Source of the DNA: CAYXLW01 sp964466055
Lineage (GTDB): Bacteria > Patescibacteriota > Gracilibacteria > GCA-2401425
Assembly (NCBI GenBank): GCA_964466055.1
Contig: CAYXLW010000002.1
Coordinates: 124,001 to 188,000 of the forward strand
Length of the DNA: 64,000 nt
Direction: 5' to 3'
Position numbers and translations under genes: made by a program. Each line of letters opens with the position of its first letter. Position 1 is the stretch's first letter. The notes under the pieces were generated by a model that was not told the origin of the DNA, made no database searches, and worked only from the letters and a program-made list of their open reading frames with translations. Shown here piece by piece: positions 18,601-26,686 of this stretch.

Positions 18601-18735
18601 GACATAAAAAGAGGTTGGATTACTTTGATCCTGCATGATATTAGCACTAAATAAATCAGGATTTTTTATTACTATTGTACCCAAAATAGCTACTATTAGT
18701 GTACCTAAAAAAATGGATATAGTTTTTTTATTCAT
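15601..18735 (-). CDS. Secreted right-handed beta-helix protein with duplicated Cys-rich module
   Basis: A 1044-residue surface or secreted protein. A membrane signal lies at residues 6-24. An N-terminal DUF1565-like start (YVSPGGNDTNLGTFDQPW) leads into Asn-rich parallel beta-helix turns (about 270-590; for example NNIIGNNFTDISSTAISLG). A Pro-rich linker (PTPHPTPTPPPVVVP) and an Ig-like domain (about 640-760) follow. Two 133-residue cysteine-rich modules close the protein (CNNITDDGCVGTDNPNDKAV and onward), identical in sequence. Beta-helix proteins of this kind are often polysaccharide lyases, hydrolases or binding proteins; no catalytic residues can be assigned. It is opposite in direction to its neighbours and bounded by gene remnants, consistent with acquisition. 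Confidence 0.82.
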   Translation of the reverse strand: MNKKTISIFLGTLIVAILGTIVIKNPDLFSANIMQDQSNPTSFYVSPGGNDTNLGTFDQPWKTLEKARNAVRLVNTNMTKDITVYLRGGTYELSKKLLLRTQDSGTNGFNIIYTNYGTEVPIISGGKKITGWIQEGDKWKANVGTNIDTRQLYVNGRRAIRARSNEGLPGAVKTVTGYTTTDTNMQKWENISDVEFVSSIAFKQLRCGVASISGNAITMKQPCWNDSQAHTGLTMGLPNWIENAYELLDSPGEWYLSRFTGWLYYKPLLGENMSSADVVLPVLETLIVGQYGQNVTNIQFKGLTFSYATWLKPNTNDGFPELQANHVWGTGANVPGNVIFYNSKNISFIRNVFSHLGGAGLEFRGGSSNNNIIGNNFTDISSTAISLGDLTFNQPDINLIEKDNQIKNNYIHNVAAEYQGGVGIFIGNTQSTIVEHNELIDLPYAGISIGWGWSVDLHTAKDNKIRYNKISNHMKFLHDGGGIYSVSAQSGNEYSHNFITNQKNEYGAIYLDAGSKYIEVANNVIFNNKFSASINGENNNIHDNWWQEQKGVVDYAGRTLNGVTIVECGSDMDWSDCETTKVENNHHITNLNQAPISIINNAGLEAQYKDIVSIYFPTPHPTPTPPPVVVPLLATGTINTITTPRNTSLGTISGTAFSNDGLSLVQLTIRKNSTDDANLCTKAMDWDGSKWVPACQFYLTATGTTNWSYSSTPQAKDMIHGERYKIFLSVVDSKGRRNDFVASKMIKFQTPFSHFQSYNSPNCNNITDDGCVGTDNPNDKAVCTKNTDCVYQGTCYASGTLKDLNADNKIDGWCAGKFPQKWRDCDSYQPTCIAANGCNSQWIKSGETIQFGEYENFDHPECCGDDKNEYAITTDGKTACCDKADDTVDSNGKCITGISFNAYFQSYNSPNCNNITDDGCVGTDNPNDKAVCTKNTDCVYQGTCYASGTLKDLNADNKIDGWCAGKFPQKWRDCDSYQPTCIAANGCNSQWIKSGETIQFGEYENFDHPECCGDDKNEYAITTDGKTACCDKADDILDANGKCM
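15630..16028 (-). repeat. 399-bp exact direct repeat, copy at the gene's 3' end
   Basis: Every base I compared is identical to 16077-16475. The unit is exactly 133 codons and the repeat period is 447 bp (149 codons). The copy lies inside the beta-helix protein gene and encodes the last Cys-rich module. Confidence 0.95.
16077..16475 (-). repeat. 399-bp exact direct repeat, inner copy
   Basis: Identical partner of 15630-16028. Sequence on either side diverges at once, which marks sharp duplication boundaries and points to a recent event or to gene conversion. Confidence 0.95.
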
Positions 18736-18766
18736 ATTGTTATACCGTTAATTATTAAATCTTTAA

Positions 18767-18775
18767 ATTATATCA
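18767..18775 (-). promoter_or_regulatory. Extended -10 promoter of the beta-helix gene
   Basis: The minus strand reads TGATATAAT, an extended -10, 32 nt upstream of the start at 18735. A weak TTGTAT at 17-nt spacing could serve as -35. Confidence 0.5.
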
Positions 18776-19242
18776 GAAAAAAGTCAATAATACAATATTA
18801 TCAAAAAGAGGATTATTTTTTTTAACTTCAAAAAATTATGGGAATTTTTATCAAGTTTTTTCAGAAAACTTTTTTTGTTGCTCTGGCTGTTATAGCTAGA
18901 ACAAGATAAATCAGCATAAGAAATTACAAAAAGAAAAAACTTCATAGGCAGAATAGAGCATTTGTCTTCTGATGGCTTTTATTTGAGTCCATTTATGTTG
19001 CTCATATATGGTGAGATTAATTGCCCCCATATTATAATGCTGCCTTATATTACTTTAGCTATATAATGCTTTTAAGTTCTGTTTATGCTTTAACAAATAA
19101 CTAGCCAGTTGGGTTCTTTGTATCGTGCAGATGGATCACACATTGGTGGTTGGGCTCAAGATATGAATTATCCTGCTATCCTAAAAACTGATGCAGGATA
19201 TAACTCCGATCTATTTAAGTTTTTTATTTTTTAAAGAAAGTG
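18776..19242. other. Gene-poor stretch with possible coding remnants
   Basis: No intact gene is visible. On the plus strand a 23-codon frame at 18838 encodes a signal-like MGIFIKFFQKTFFVALAVIA and stops. A start-less frame ending at 19234 encodes GSLYRADGSHIGGWAQDMN and onward for about 45 residues. These may be the two ends of a decayed secreted-protein gene. I cannot name a family. Confidence 0.3.
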
Positions 19243-19251
19243 TGATATAAT
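19243..19251 (+). promoter_or_regulatory. Extended -10 promoter
   Basis: TGATATAAT, the same extended -10 as at 18767-18775 on the other strand, lies 21 nt before the ATG of the gene at 19273. No convincing -35 is seen. Confidence 0.5.
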
Positions 19252-19272
19252 ATACCATGAAATAAATAACAT

Positions 19273-19791
19273 ATGCTCAAGAAAATTAAAGCTATCTCGG
19301 CATTTTATCTATTGTTATCAGTAATATCTGTGTTTGTTTTTGTTACACCTTTTTCTGATTTTAGGGGCTCAAAATATTCATTTGAGGGTGCTAAAATTGT
19401 AAATTTTATGTCGACAGAATATTCTCAATATGCCATTGCTACTGATGGGACTTTATTAAAAAGAATAAATTTTTATGGAATAATTTCTGATTTTTTAGTT
19501 CGATTTATTGAGAATGTCCCAGTATTTATACCTCTTGATAATGTGAATTTAAATAATAAAGAAATATTAAGTGTTGAGAAATTTGTAAATTCACTATTTG
19601 GGGGATTATTCAAAATACAAAAAAGTATTTGGGGAATCTTATTTATGTTGACAGTGATTATTTTGTTTATTTGTACTTGGGGAGGGATTTTAAATGAGAA
19701 ATTCCAAGAGTTATTATCAAATATTGCTATGTCGCGTGAATGGATATGGATTAAAAATATTTCAATAAAATTAAAAAACTCCACGGAATGA
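19273..19791 (+). CDS. Two-helix membrane protein of unknown function
   Basis: A 172-residue protein I do not recognise. A hydrophobic N-terminal segment (residues 8-27) and a second strong membrane helix (about residues 118-140, IWGILFMLTVIILFICTWGG) flank a region of about 90 residues that would lie outside the cell. A basic tail follows. It has its own promoter and terminator, so it is a single-gene unit directly upstream of the giant surface-protein gene. A role with that protein is possible, but only from position. Confidence 0.6.
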   Translation: MLKKIKAISAFYLLLSVISVFVFVTPFSDFRGSKYSFEGAKIVNFMSTEYSQYAIATDGTLLKRINFYGIISDFLVRFIENVPVFIPLDNVNLNNKEILSVEKFVNSLFGGLFKIQKSIWGILFMLTVIILFICTWGGILNEKFQELLSNIAMSREWIWIKNISIKLKNSTE

Positions 19792-19817
19792 GTATTAGTA
19801 CTTTTTTCGTGGTTTTT
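19781..19817 (+). terminator. Intrinsic terminator
   Basis: CCACGGAA (19781-19788) pairs with TTTCGTGG (19805-19812, one G-U pair) and is followed by TTTTT. The stop codon of the preceding gene lies directly after the left arm. Confidence 0.8.
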
Positions 19818-19858
19818 GTTATATAAAAAAATTTTACTATTTATTAAATAAACTAAAA

Positions 19859-22800
19859 ATGAGTACCAAAAGAAATCTTAAAGTTCTAAAAATCTTCATG
19901 TTTTCAGTAATAACTCTTCTTGCGGGAAGTTTATTATTTGTATCAAATGTGAAAGCCGACTGTAATGGTACGGTATGTTGTACTAGTGATGGAAATACTA
20001 CAATTACTCAATCTGATATTGGTACGACTGTTTATAAAACTCTTACTCTATCTGGAACTGCAAATCGCATAAGACATACTTACTCCAAGAATGGAGTACA
20101 GCAGACTGAAACTTGGAGTACGGGAAGTGGATCTAAGATTTTTACTCCAACATTTGCTACTGATGGATATAATCTTGCCGATCATTCAATGGATTATTGG
20201 GTATTTGATAGTAGCGATCTAAATCCTGTTTATTGTGGTCAATCAAAAATAAAATACACTTGTAGTGCTGGTAAGTACCATCCAAGTGGAACTACTTGTG
20301 TTAATGTTGGCGTTGGATACTATTCAGCAGCAAATATAGTCTCTCGTACTGCTATTTCATCAGGATATTATGGGAATTGTTCATCAGATGGTAATTGTGC
20401 AACATCAAGCGGACAAACAATTTGTCCAGCAGGTAGTAGTTGTGCAAGTGGAGTAAGAAGCAGTTGTGCAACAGGTACATACCAAGCTAGTACTGGGCAA
20501 ACAACTTGTTCAAATTCAGGAGCTGGATATTATGTGTCTACAACAGGAGCAACGGCAAGGTCAGCATGTGGAGGAAATAATTATTACTGTCCTAATAGTT
20601 CTAATAGTAGTACAACAACAGTGACAGCAGGATATTATTCAACGGGAGGAACTAGTACTACAAGAACAGGGCAATCGGCATGTGGAGGAAATAATTATTA
20701 TTGTTCAGCAGGTGTACAAAATACAGTGACAGCAGGATATTATTCGACAGGAGGGACTAGTACTACAAGAACAGGACAAACACAGTGTGAAGCAGGAAAT
20801 TATTGTGCAAGTGGTGTAAAATATGGGTGTGGTGCAGGTACATACCAATCTAGTCCTGGACAAACAAGTTGTTTGACAACCGATGCTGGGTATTATGCTT
20901 CAGGATCAGCAAATTCAAGTCAAACTGACTGTGGAAGCGATGATTCATATAGTTCAGCAGGAGCTTCTTCATGTACAACAGTAACAGCAGGATATTATTC
21001 AACGGGAGGAACTAGTACTACAAGAACAGGAGAAACACAATGTGAGGAAAATAATTATTGTGTAAGTGGAATAAAAACACCTTGTGCAACAGGATATACA
21101 TCACTTGCAGGAGCTACTAGTTGTACTGATTCCACAGCACCAACAACAGATTCAGTAACAGTTTCAAGCAATAATTGGAAAGCAGATAATATTGCTACAT
21201 ACACTGTTACTTACAAAGCAAGTGATATCGGTAGTAGTATGACAGGAGGAGCTGCACGCATGAGAATTCTAATTTTTCAAGATACTAGATGGACAAATGC
21301 CAGAGGATATTTTGCATGGGATGCTGATGGATATGTTTGGGCAGGAGATAATGTTGCTTGTACAGGGGGAGGTTATGCGTCAAAAGATCCTGCAAATTAT
21401 GGGTTTGATACAATGACAATGACAGGGTGTACTACTTCTGTATCTGGAGATCAAAGAACTGTAACTTTAACTCTTAGACCAAATACTAATGCAGGAGATT
21501 TAACTGGCATGGATATTTCAATGTATGTTACTGATTCTGCTGGTAATAATTCTGCATGGACTGATTTCAATCCAAATTTTACTATTGATGGAACAGCGCC
21601 AACAATGCATGACATGACAGTAAACGGAGTGTCAAAAACTATTGGAGAAACGTTGCGTATTTATACAGTGGTTAGCGAAAATGTTAGTGGTTTAAATTAT
21701 TCAAGAATATATATTGGGAAGTATCCATATAGTACTTATGGATGGAATAAAGTGAGTAATGCAACTATGATTTATGGGGGGACTTGTACGGGTACAAATG
21801 CTCCAGTTACAAGCTGTGCAAGTGGTAGAGATTATTATTACTATGATTGGGTAATAGATGAAGGAGGAGGAACACAACTTAGTGTTTTTACATATACTTG
21901 GGACATGGCTACTAATAGAGGGCAGTATGCAGAATCATCTACAGTCCCACTTGATTCTTGGTCTATTTCTAGCTGTCCAGCAGGACAATACAATAATGGA
22001 ACGAATTGTGTAAATGCTGGAGCTGGATATTATTCTGCTGCTAACAATGATTCTCGTGCACAGTGTACAGCTGGTTATTATGGTAGCAGTACCAATAATT
22101 CAACTAGTACTTGTAATGGACAGTGTACAGCAGGTTATTATTGTCTAGAAGGAAGTATTTCAGCAACTCAAAACATATGCCAAGCAGGTTATTATTGTCC
22201 GACAGGAACTGCATCAGAAACGCAAAATATTTGTCCAGCTAATAAAACATCATTAGAAGGATCCGATGATATAAGTGACTGTAAATGGGTAGATGGGCAA
22301 AGCTGTACAATTGATGGAGACTGTTATAACAATAATTGTGACACAGATTTTGATAGTGTTACTAAATATTGTCATGCGACAGCAACAAGTTGTCCAAACG
22401 ATACTTCGGAATATGCTACAGGATATGAGTTATGTAGTAGTAATAGTTATTATAAATCTTGTTCAAGTTCTGTTTGGGGCTCACAGCAAAATAGCCCTGA
22501 TACAGCTAATGATTATTGTGATGCAGGAGATGGAGTACAATCGGGATATGATTTATTAGCTACTTGTAGTAGTGGTGCAACAGGAGGATTTAGCAATCCA
22601 AGTTGTGCATCATGTTTACCATATAAAGCTAATACAACATCAAGTTGTAAAACAAGTTGTACTTCAATTTCAGATTGTTGGACTGGATATTATTGTAATG
22701 GAAGTAATCAATGTTTAATAGATAACACAGCTCCAGTAGTTCCAGCACCAACAGATATAGGAGTTTATACTAATAGCACCTCATTAACATTTAGTGGTAC

Positions 22801-25800
22801 ACCAAGTGATGCAGATTCAGGATTAAGTGATTGTGAGGGGAGGGTAGATCAGAATAAAGCATCGGCTTGGGATTTTGCAGGAACAGTAGGAGTAGATGGA
22901 GATCATACATGGACAGGAACAAGTGGAAATACATATTATTATCAATACAGGTGTCAGGATACAGTAGGTAATTGGAGTAACTGGTCATCATGGACAGATG
23001 GTATAACAATCGACACAACAGCCCCAGTAGTACCAGCACCAACAGATGAAGGGGTAAGCAGAGCTAGTGTATCGTTAACATTTAATGGCACACCAAGTGA
23101 TGAGAGATCAGGGATAAGTGATTGTGAGGGAAGGATAGATCAAGACAAAGCATCAACATGGGATTTTGCAGGATCAGTAGGGACAGATGGAGATCATACA
23201 TGGAGTGGAATAGATGGAAAAACATATTATTACCAATATAGGTGTCAGGATATCGCAGGGAATTGGAGTGGTTGGTCAGCGTGGACAGATGGGATATCAA
23301 CAGGACTAGATACAGATGCAGATGGTATCCCAAATATATATGAAACAGCAAATGGAATGGATATTAATAATGCAGCAGATGCATTACAAGATTGGGATGG
23401 AGATGGAGTAAGGAATTTATATGAATATCTCAACGGTACAAATATAAACGATGTAAACAGTGCAGGGTTTGCACCAACAGGATTAAGTGGGATAGCAATA
23501 GGAGAAAGCGCAATTTACTGGAGATGGACGAGAGGGAACATAACAAGTAATGGAATAGAGATATATGATGGAAGTGACATACTTATTGCAACATTAGAAG
23601 CAGATGCAAGAGAATTTGTAGAAGTAAATTTAACAGGAGGAACAAGTTATTCAAGAAAAGTAAAAGAAAAATATGACAATGCTTGGTTCACAGGAGTTTT
23701 AGCAACAGCCACAACAGAACCAGCAATCGGTAGTACAAAATCACAAAACCCAGACATTCAAACAAGTAAAGTAGAATTCAAATGGTATAACACTTCAGAC
23801 ATAACATTCACATCAGCAGATCTTAATGTGAGTCCAAAAAACATAGATAAGTATCAATATATTTGGAATCAAAGCAGTACAATAACATCAACAACACTAG
23901 ACAACTGTGCTGAAGGAACAACATGGGATACAAGCAGTTTAGCAAAAACATTAAGTGGAGGAAGTAATTATTTGCATGTTATAGTGTGTAATAGCGATAC
24001 AGTGACAGTAGCAGGAATTACAACATACGGACCATATAATTACGATGCTACAGTCCCAATAATAAGTTCAGTTGAGATAGAAAACGGAGCCACATATACA
24101 AATTCAGCACTAGTAGAATTTAGTTTTGTAGCGTCAGATACAGGAGGAGCAGGAATAGATAAAATGCAATTTAAAGTAGATGGAGGATCAGAAACTGAGT
24201 ATGAAAATTATGTTCCATACAAAACAGCAGTATTAACAGAAGGATCACATACAATAAGCATAAGAGTAAAAGATGAAGCAGGAAATGAAAGTAGTTGGAG
24301 CACAAATGAAACTATTGTAGTAGATACAAGTGCACCAGTAATGGGAACAATTACATCAAAAACAGATTCAACAGGAACAACAATAAACACAGGAGATAAA
24401 TTTTCTGACAATCAGCCTTATTTTTCTTGGAGTGCTACAGATGCACAGTCAGGAATAGAAGGATACTCAATAGCATTAGATAGTGAGCCAAATGACACAA
24501 TAGATACAACAGCAACCTTTTATGAATACACAGTAACTCAACTTTCAGAAGGATCACATACACTAAAAATTAAAGCAAAGAACCAAGCTGGAGATTGGAG
24601 TGATAAAATTAACAGTGATGAATCTGCTATTGCAACTTTTACTTATACAGTAGATACAGTATCACCAACCTTAAATATTACCTTCCCAACAAACGGAGGT
24701 AAATATTCCACATCAACTTGGCTAAATATTTCAGGAACAGCAAGTGATACAACTTCAGGAGTACAAAAAGTAGAAGTAAGTATACAAAATGCCTTAAATA
24801 ACTATTGGAATGGATCAAGCTTTGTATCAACAGAAACATGGAACAATGCGGGAACAACAACTTGGACATACAATACATCAATTGCAAATATTTCAGATGG
24901 TAACTACACAATAAATTTTAGGGCGTCAGATAATTCAGAAAAAGCAGATGGTACATACAACCAAACAACAGGAACAAGAACAATAACAATAGATAAATCA
25001 GGACCAACATTTACAAGCAGTAATATAAGCCCTTCAAGCGGAATTATAAAAGAATCAACAAGACCAATAATAACAACGGAAGTTGGTGCAACGGTATATA
25101 TATGTTTTAAAGGAGCAAGCAACTCAACAAGTGATGGAAAGGCAGATGCCGATTGTGTAACAGAAGGAGATTATACATCACATGCTGTTGATTCAGTAGG
25201 AAAATACACATTTGTATCTTCATTACCATTAATGAGTACACCAGTGATAGATTTTTATGTAAAAGACTCAGCAGGAAATGGAGGAGTAGCATCAGTTGTA
25301 GAAGTTTCTTATCAATATTTAGCAACACTAACAACATTAAATCCAAATTCAGCTAGTGTTGGGACATCAGTTACATTAAGTGGACAAGGCTTTGGATCAG
25401 AAGGAAAAGTATATTTTAAGAATGGAGCCAGTACTTACAATGCAGTAACTAGTGTAACTTCATGGTCAAATACAAGCATAACAGTAAATATTCCAAGTGA
25501 TGCAATAACAGGAAATGTTTACGTAGAAACAGATGATGGAATTAATAGTAATACAATCACACTTACAGTAATAAAAGCTCCACAAAGTATAGTTTTTGCA
25601 CCATCGTCAGATATCGATATGATAGTTGGAGAGTCAAAAATATTTGCAGCGTACGCAAAGGATGAAGTATCAGGAGCAGGAAACGTAGTTTCTGGAGTAG
25701 GATACAAATGGAAATTTAGTGGACTATATGGAACGGTTACAGGAAAAAATCTTAATTCGACACTACCATATAGCCTAACACTTACAGGATTATCAAATGT

Positions 25801-26611
25801 GGAAACCGAAACAATAGGATCAATAATAACACTAAAAGTAACAGGAGCATCAGTAGGAACAATATCCGTTTCCGTACTTGACTTAGCATCTGTTCCAGAT
25901 CCAGAATTAGTAGTAACAGTATATGATTCAGTAAGTTCATCAAATGTTTCATGTTCAGAAAGCGGATCGATAAGATTAGATTTTACAAGTGAGAATTTAT
26001 CAACACCTGATGGAATTGATGATGAAAATACAACAGCTGAACACACTAACATAAAACAATACACAGTAGGATCAGATACAGTTAAAACAGTTAAAATAAA
26101 TAATTATGTAGGAACAGGATTGGTAATGTCAGAAGATTTGTATTCAGGAAGTGAAGATATACATTCGTTGTTACTAACAAAAAATGATAAAGTAGAAGGG
26201 AACGGAACAATTATTTATGAAGTAACATTTGATGGTACAAACTGGACAAGAGTAACACCAGGAACAGCAATAACAGATGCAACAGGAGGAACAACAATTA
26301 AATGGAGAGCAACGATGAGCGGAACAACAAATCCAACATTGTATTGGGTATCAATGAAGATAAGCACAGATAGTTTAATAGAGAAAGATAATATCCCTGA
26401 AGGAAATTATGTGTATGCTGTGTCTAATTGTAATGATAGTTACTACCAAATTGGTACAGTTGAAGAACTAGAGTCAGGAATTCTTTCTGCAAAAGTACAA
26501 GGTGCGTATTTAGTAAAAGGAAATAAGAATAATTATGAAGATCCAGGTCCTATTGGAATTTATGATGGAGAAACAAACATTGCTCTTATTGATAAATTTT
26601 TGAACTATTAA
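19859..26611 (+). CDS. Giant Cys-rich, multi-domain surface protein
   Basis: This 2250-residue exported protein has a signal peptide at residues 1-33 (cut after VKA). A Cys/Gly/Tyr-rich region (about 85-430) is built of ephrin-receptor/GCC2-GCC3-like repeats such as AGYYSTGGTSTTRTGQ. Then come Ig-like domains, a second Cys-rich cluster (about 710-950) and two 97-residue modules (from residue 957). A thrombospondin-3/EF-hand-like calcium stretch (DTDADGIPN, near 1151) is followed by several bacterial Ig/FN3-like domains. An IPT/TIG domain lies near 1823-1910, and a unique C-terminal domain ends the protein. No SLH, LPXTG or membrane anchor is visible at the C-terminus. Adhesion or attachment to another cell is plausible for this architecture. 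Third-codon-position usage changes along the gene. Confidence 0.9.
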   Translation: MSTKRNLKVLKIFMFSVITLLAGSLLFVSNVKADCNGTVCCTSDGNTTITQSDIGTTVYKTLTLSGTANRIRHTYSKNGVQQTETWSTGSGSKIFTPTFATDGYNLADHSMDYWVFDSSDLNPVYCGQSKIKYTCSAGKYHPSGTTCVNVGVGYYSAANIVSRTAISSGYYGNCSSDGNCATSSGQTICPAGSSCASGVRSSCATGTYQASTGQTTCSNSGAGYYVSTTGATARSACGGNNYYCPNSSNSSTTTVTAGYYSTGGTSTTRTGQSACGGNNYYCSAGVQNTVTAGYYSTGGTSTTRTGQTQCEAGNYCASGVKYGCGAGTYQSSPGQTSCLTTDAGYYASGSANSSQTDCGSDDSYSSAGASSCTTVTAGYYSTGGTSTTRTGETQCEENNYCVSGIKTPCATGYTSLAGATSCTDSTAPTTDSVTVSSNNWKADNIATYTVTYKASDIGSSMTGGAARMRILIFQDTRWTNARGYFAWDADGYVWAGDNVACTGGGYASKDPANYGFDTMTMTGCTTSVSGDQRTVTLTLRPNTNAGDLTGMDISMYVTDSAGNNSAWTDFNPNFTIDGTAPTMHDMTVNGVSKTIGETLRIYTVVSENVSGLNYSRIYIGKYPYSTYGWNKVSNATMIYGGTCTGTNAPVTSCASGRDYYYYDWVIDEGGGTQLSVFTYTWDMATNRGQYAESSTVPLDSWSISSCPAGQYNNGTNCVNAGAGYYSAANNDSRAQCTAGYYGSSTNNSTSTCNGQCTAGYYCLEGSISATQNICQAGYYCPTGTASETQNICPANKTSLEGSDDISDCKWVDGQSCTIDGDCYNNNCDTDFDSVTKYCHATATSCPNDTSEYATGYELCSSNSYYKSCSSSVWGSQQNSPDTANDYCDAGDGVQSGYDLLATCSSGATGGFSNPSCASCLPYKANTTSSCKTSCTSISDCWTGYYCNGSNQCLIDNTAPVVPAPTDIGVYTNSTSLTFSGTPSDADSGLSDCEGRVDQNKASAWDFAGTVGVDGDHTWTGTSGNTYYYQYRCQDTVGNWSNWSSWTDGITIDTTAPVVPAPTDEGVSRASVSLTFNGTPSDERSGISDCEGRIDQDKASTWDFAGSVGTDGDHTWSGIDGKTYYYQYRCQDIAGNWSGWSAWTDGISTGLDTDADGIPNIYETANGMDINNAADALQDWDGDGVRNLYEYLNGTNINDVNSAGFAPTGLSGIAIGESAIYWRWTRGNITSNGIEIYDGSDILIATLEADAREFVEVNLTGGTSYSRKVKEKYDNAWFTGVLATATTEPAIGSTKSQNPDIQTSKVEFKWYNTSDITFTSADLNVSPKNIDKYQYIWNQSSTITSTTLDNCAEGTTWDTSSLAKTLSGGSNYLHVIVCNSDTVTVAGITTYGPYNYDATVPIISSVEIENGATYTNSALVEFSFVASDTGGAGIDKMQFKVDGGSETEYENYVPYKTAVLTEGSHTISIRVKDEAGNESSWSTNETIVVDTSAPVMGTITSKTDSTGTTINTGDKFSDNQPYFSWSATDAQSGIEGYSIALDSEPNDTIDTTATFYEYTVTQLSEGSHTLKIKAKNQAGDWSDKINSDESAIATFTYTVDTVSPTLNITFPTNGGKYSTSTWLNISGTASDTTSGVQKVEVSIQNALNNYWNGSSFVSTETWNNAGTTTWTYNTSIANISDGNYTINFRASDNSEKADGTYNQTTGTRTITIDKSGPTFTSSNISPSSGIIKESTRPIITTEVGATVYICFKGASNSTSDGKADADCVTEGDYTSHAVDSVGKYTFVSSLPLMSTPVIDFYVKDSAGNGGVASVVEVSYQYLATLTTLNPNSASVGTSVTLSGQGFGSEGKVYFKNGASTYNAVTSVTSWSNTSITVNIPSDAITGNVYVETDDGINSNTITLTVIKAPQSIVFAPSSDIDMIVGESKIFAAYAKDEVSGAGNVVSGVGYKWKFSGLYGTVTGKNLNSTLPYSLTLTGLSNVETETIGSIITLKVTGASVGTISVSVLDLASVPDPELVVTVYDSVSSSNVSCSESGSIRLDFTSENLSTPDGIDDENTTAEHTNIKQYTVGSDTVKTVKINNYVGTGLVMSEDLYSGSEDIHSLLLTKNDKVEGNGTIIYEVTFDGTNWTRVTPGTAITDATGGTTIKWRATMSGTTNPTLYWVSMKISTDSLIEKDNIPEGNYVYAVSNCNDSYYQIGTVEELESGILSAKVQGAYLVKGNKNNYEDPGPIGIYDGETNIALIDKFLNY
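20621..20670 (+). repeat. 50-bp coding repeat, copy 1 (GYYSTGG module)
   Basis: Begins GTGACAGCAGGATATTATTC. Near-identical copies are at 20726-20775 and 20981-21030, with irregular spacing. Each encodes AGYYSTGGTSTTRTG. Confidence 0.85.
20726..20775 (+). repeat. 50-bp coding repeat, copy 2
   Basis: Differs from copy 1 at two silent positions by my reading. Confidence 0.85.
20981..21030 (+). repeat. 50-bp coding repeat, copy 3
   Basis: Differs from copy 1 at one silent position near its start and is otherwise the same until the unit ends in AGAACAGG. Confidence 0.85.
22727..23308 (+). repeat. Two tandem 291-bp modules inside the giant gene
   Basis: Units 22727-23017 and 23018-23308 each encode 97 residues beginning TAPVVPAPTD and containing DGDHTW and YYYQYRCQD. 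They differ at many positions, so this duplication is older than that in the beta-helix gene. Confidence 0.85.
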
Positions 26612-26636
26612 TTAGTAATAATTCAAACAAATACTT

Positions 26637-26667
26637 AGGCAAGCTTTTATAAGCTTGCCTTTTATAA
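26637..26667 (+). terminator. Intrinsic terminator of the giant gene
   Basis: AGGCAAGCTT, loop TTAT, AAGCTTGCCT (perfect 10-bp stem), followed by a T-rich tract. It lies between convergent genes. Confidence 0.88.
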
Positions 26668-26686
26668 ATATTTTTTTATTACAAAA

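Noticed and set aside
20581..21120. CRISPR-like array in the repeated region
   Set aside because: Repeats are in frame, irregularly spaced, encode a Cys-rich protein module and have no cas genes nearby.
25519..26064. 181-residue open frame on the minus strand
   Set aside because: Low-complexity antisense of the giant gene, Ser/Val/Thr-rich, with no independent start signal.
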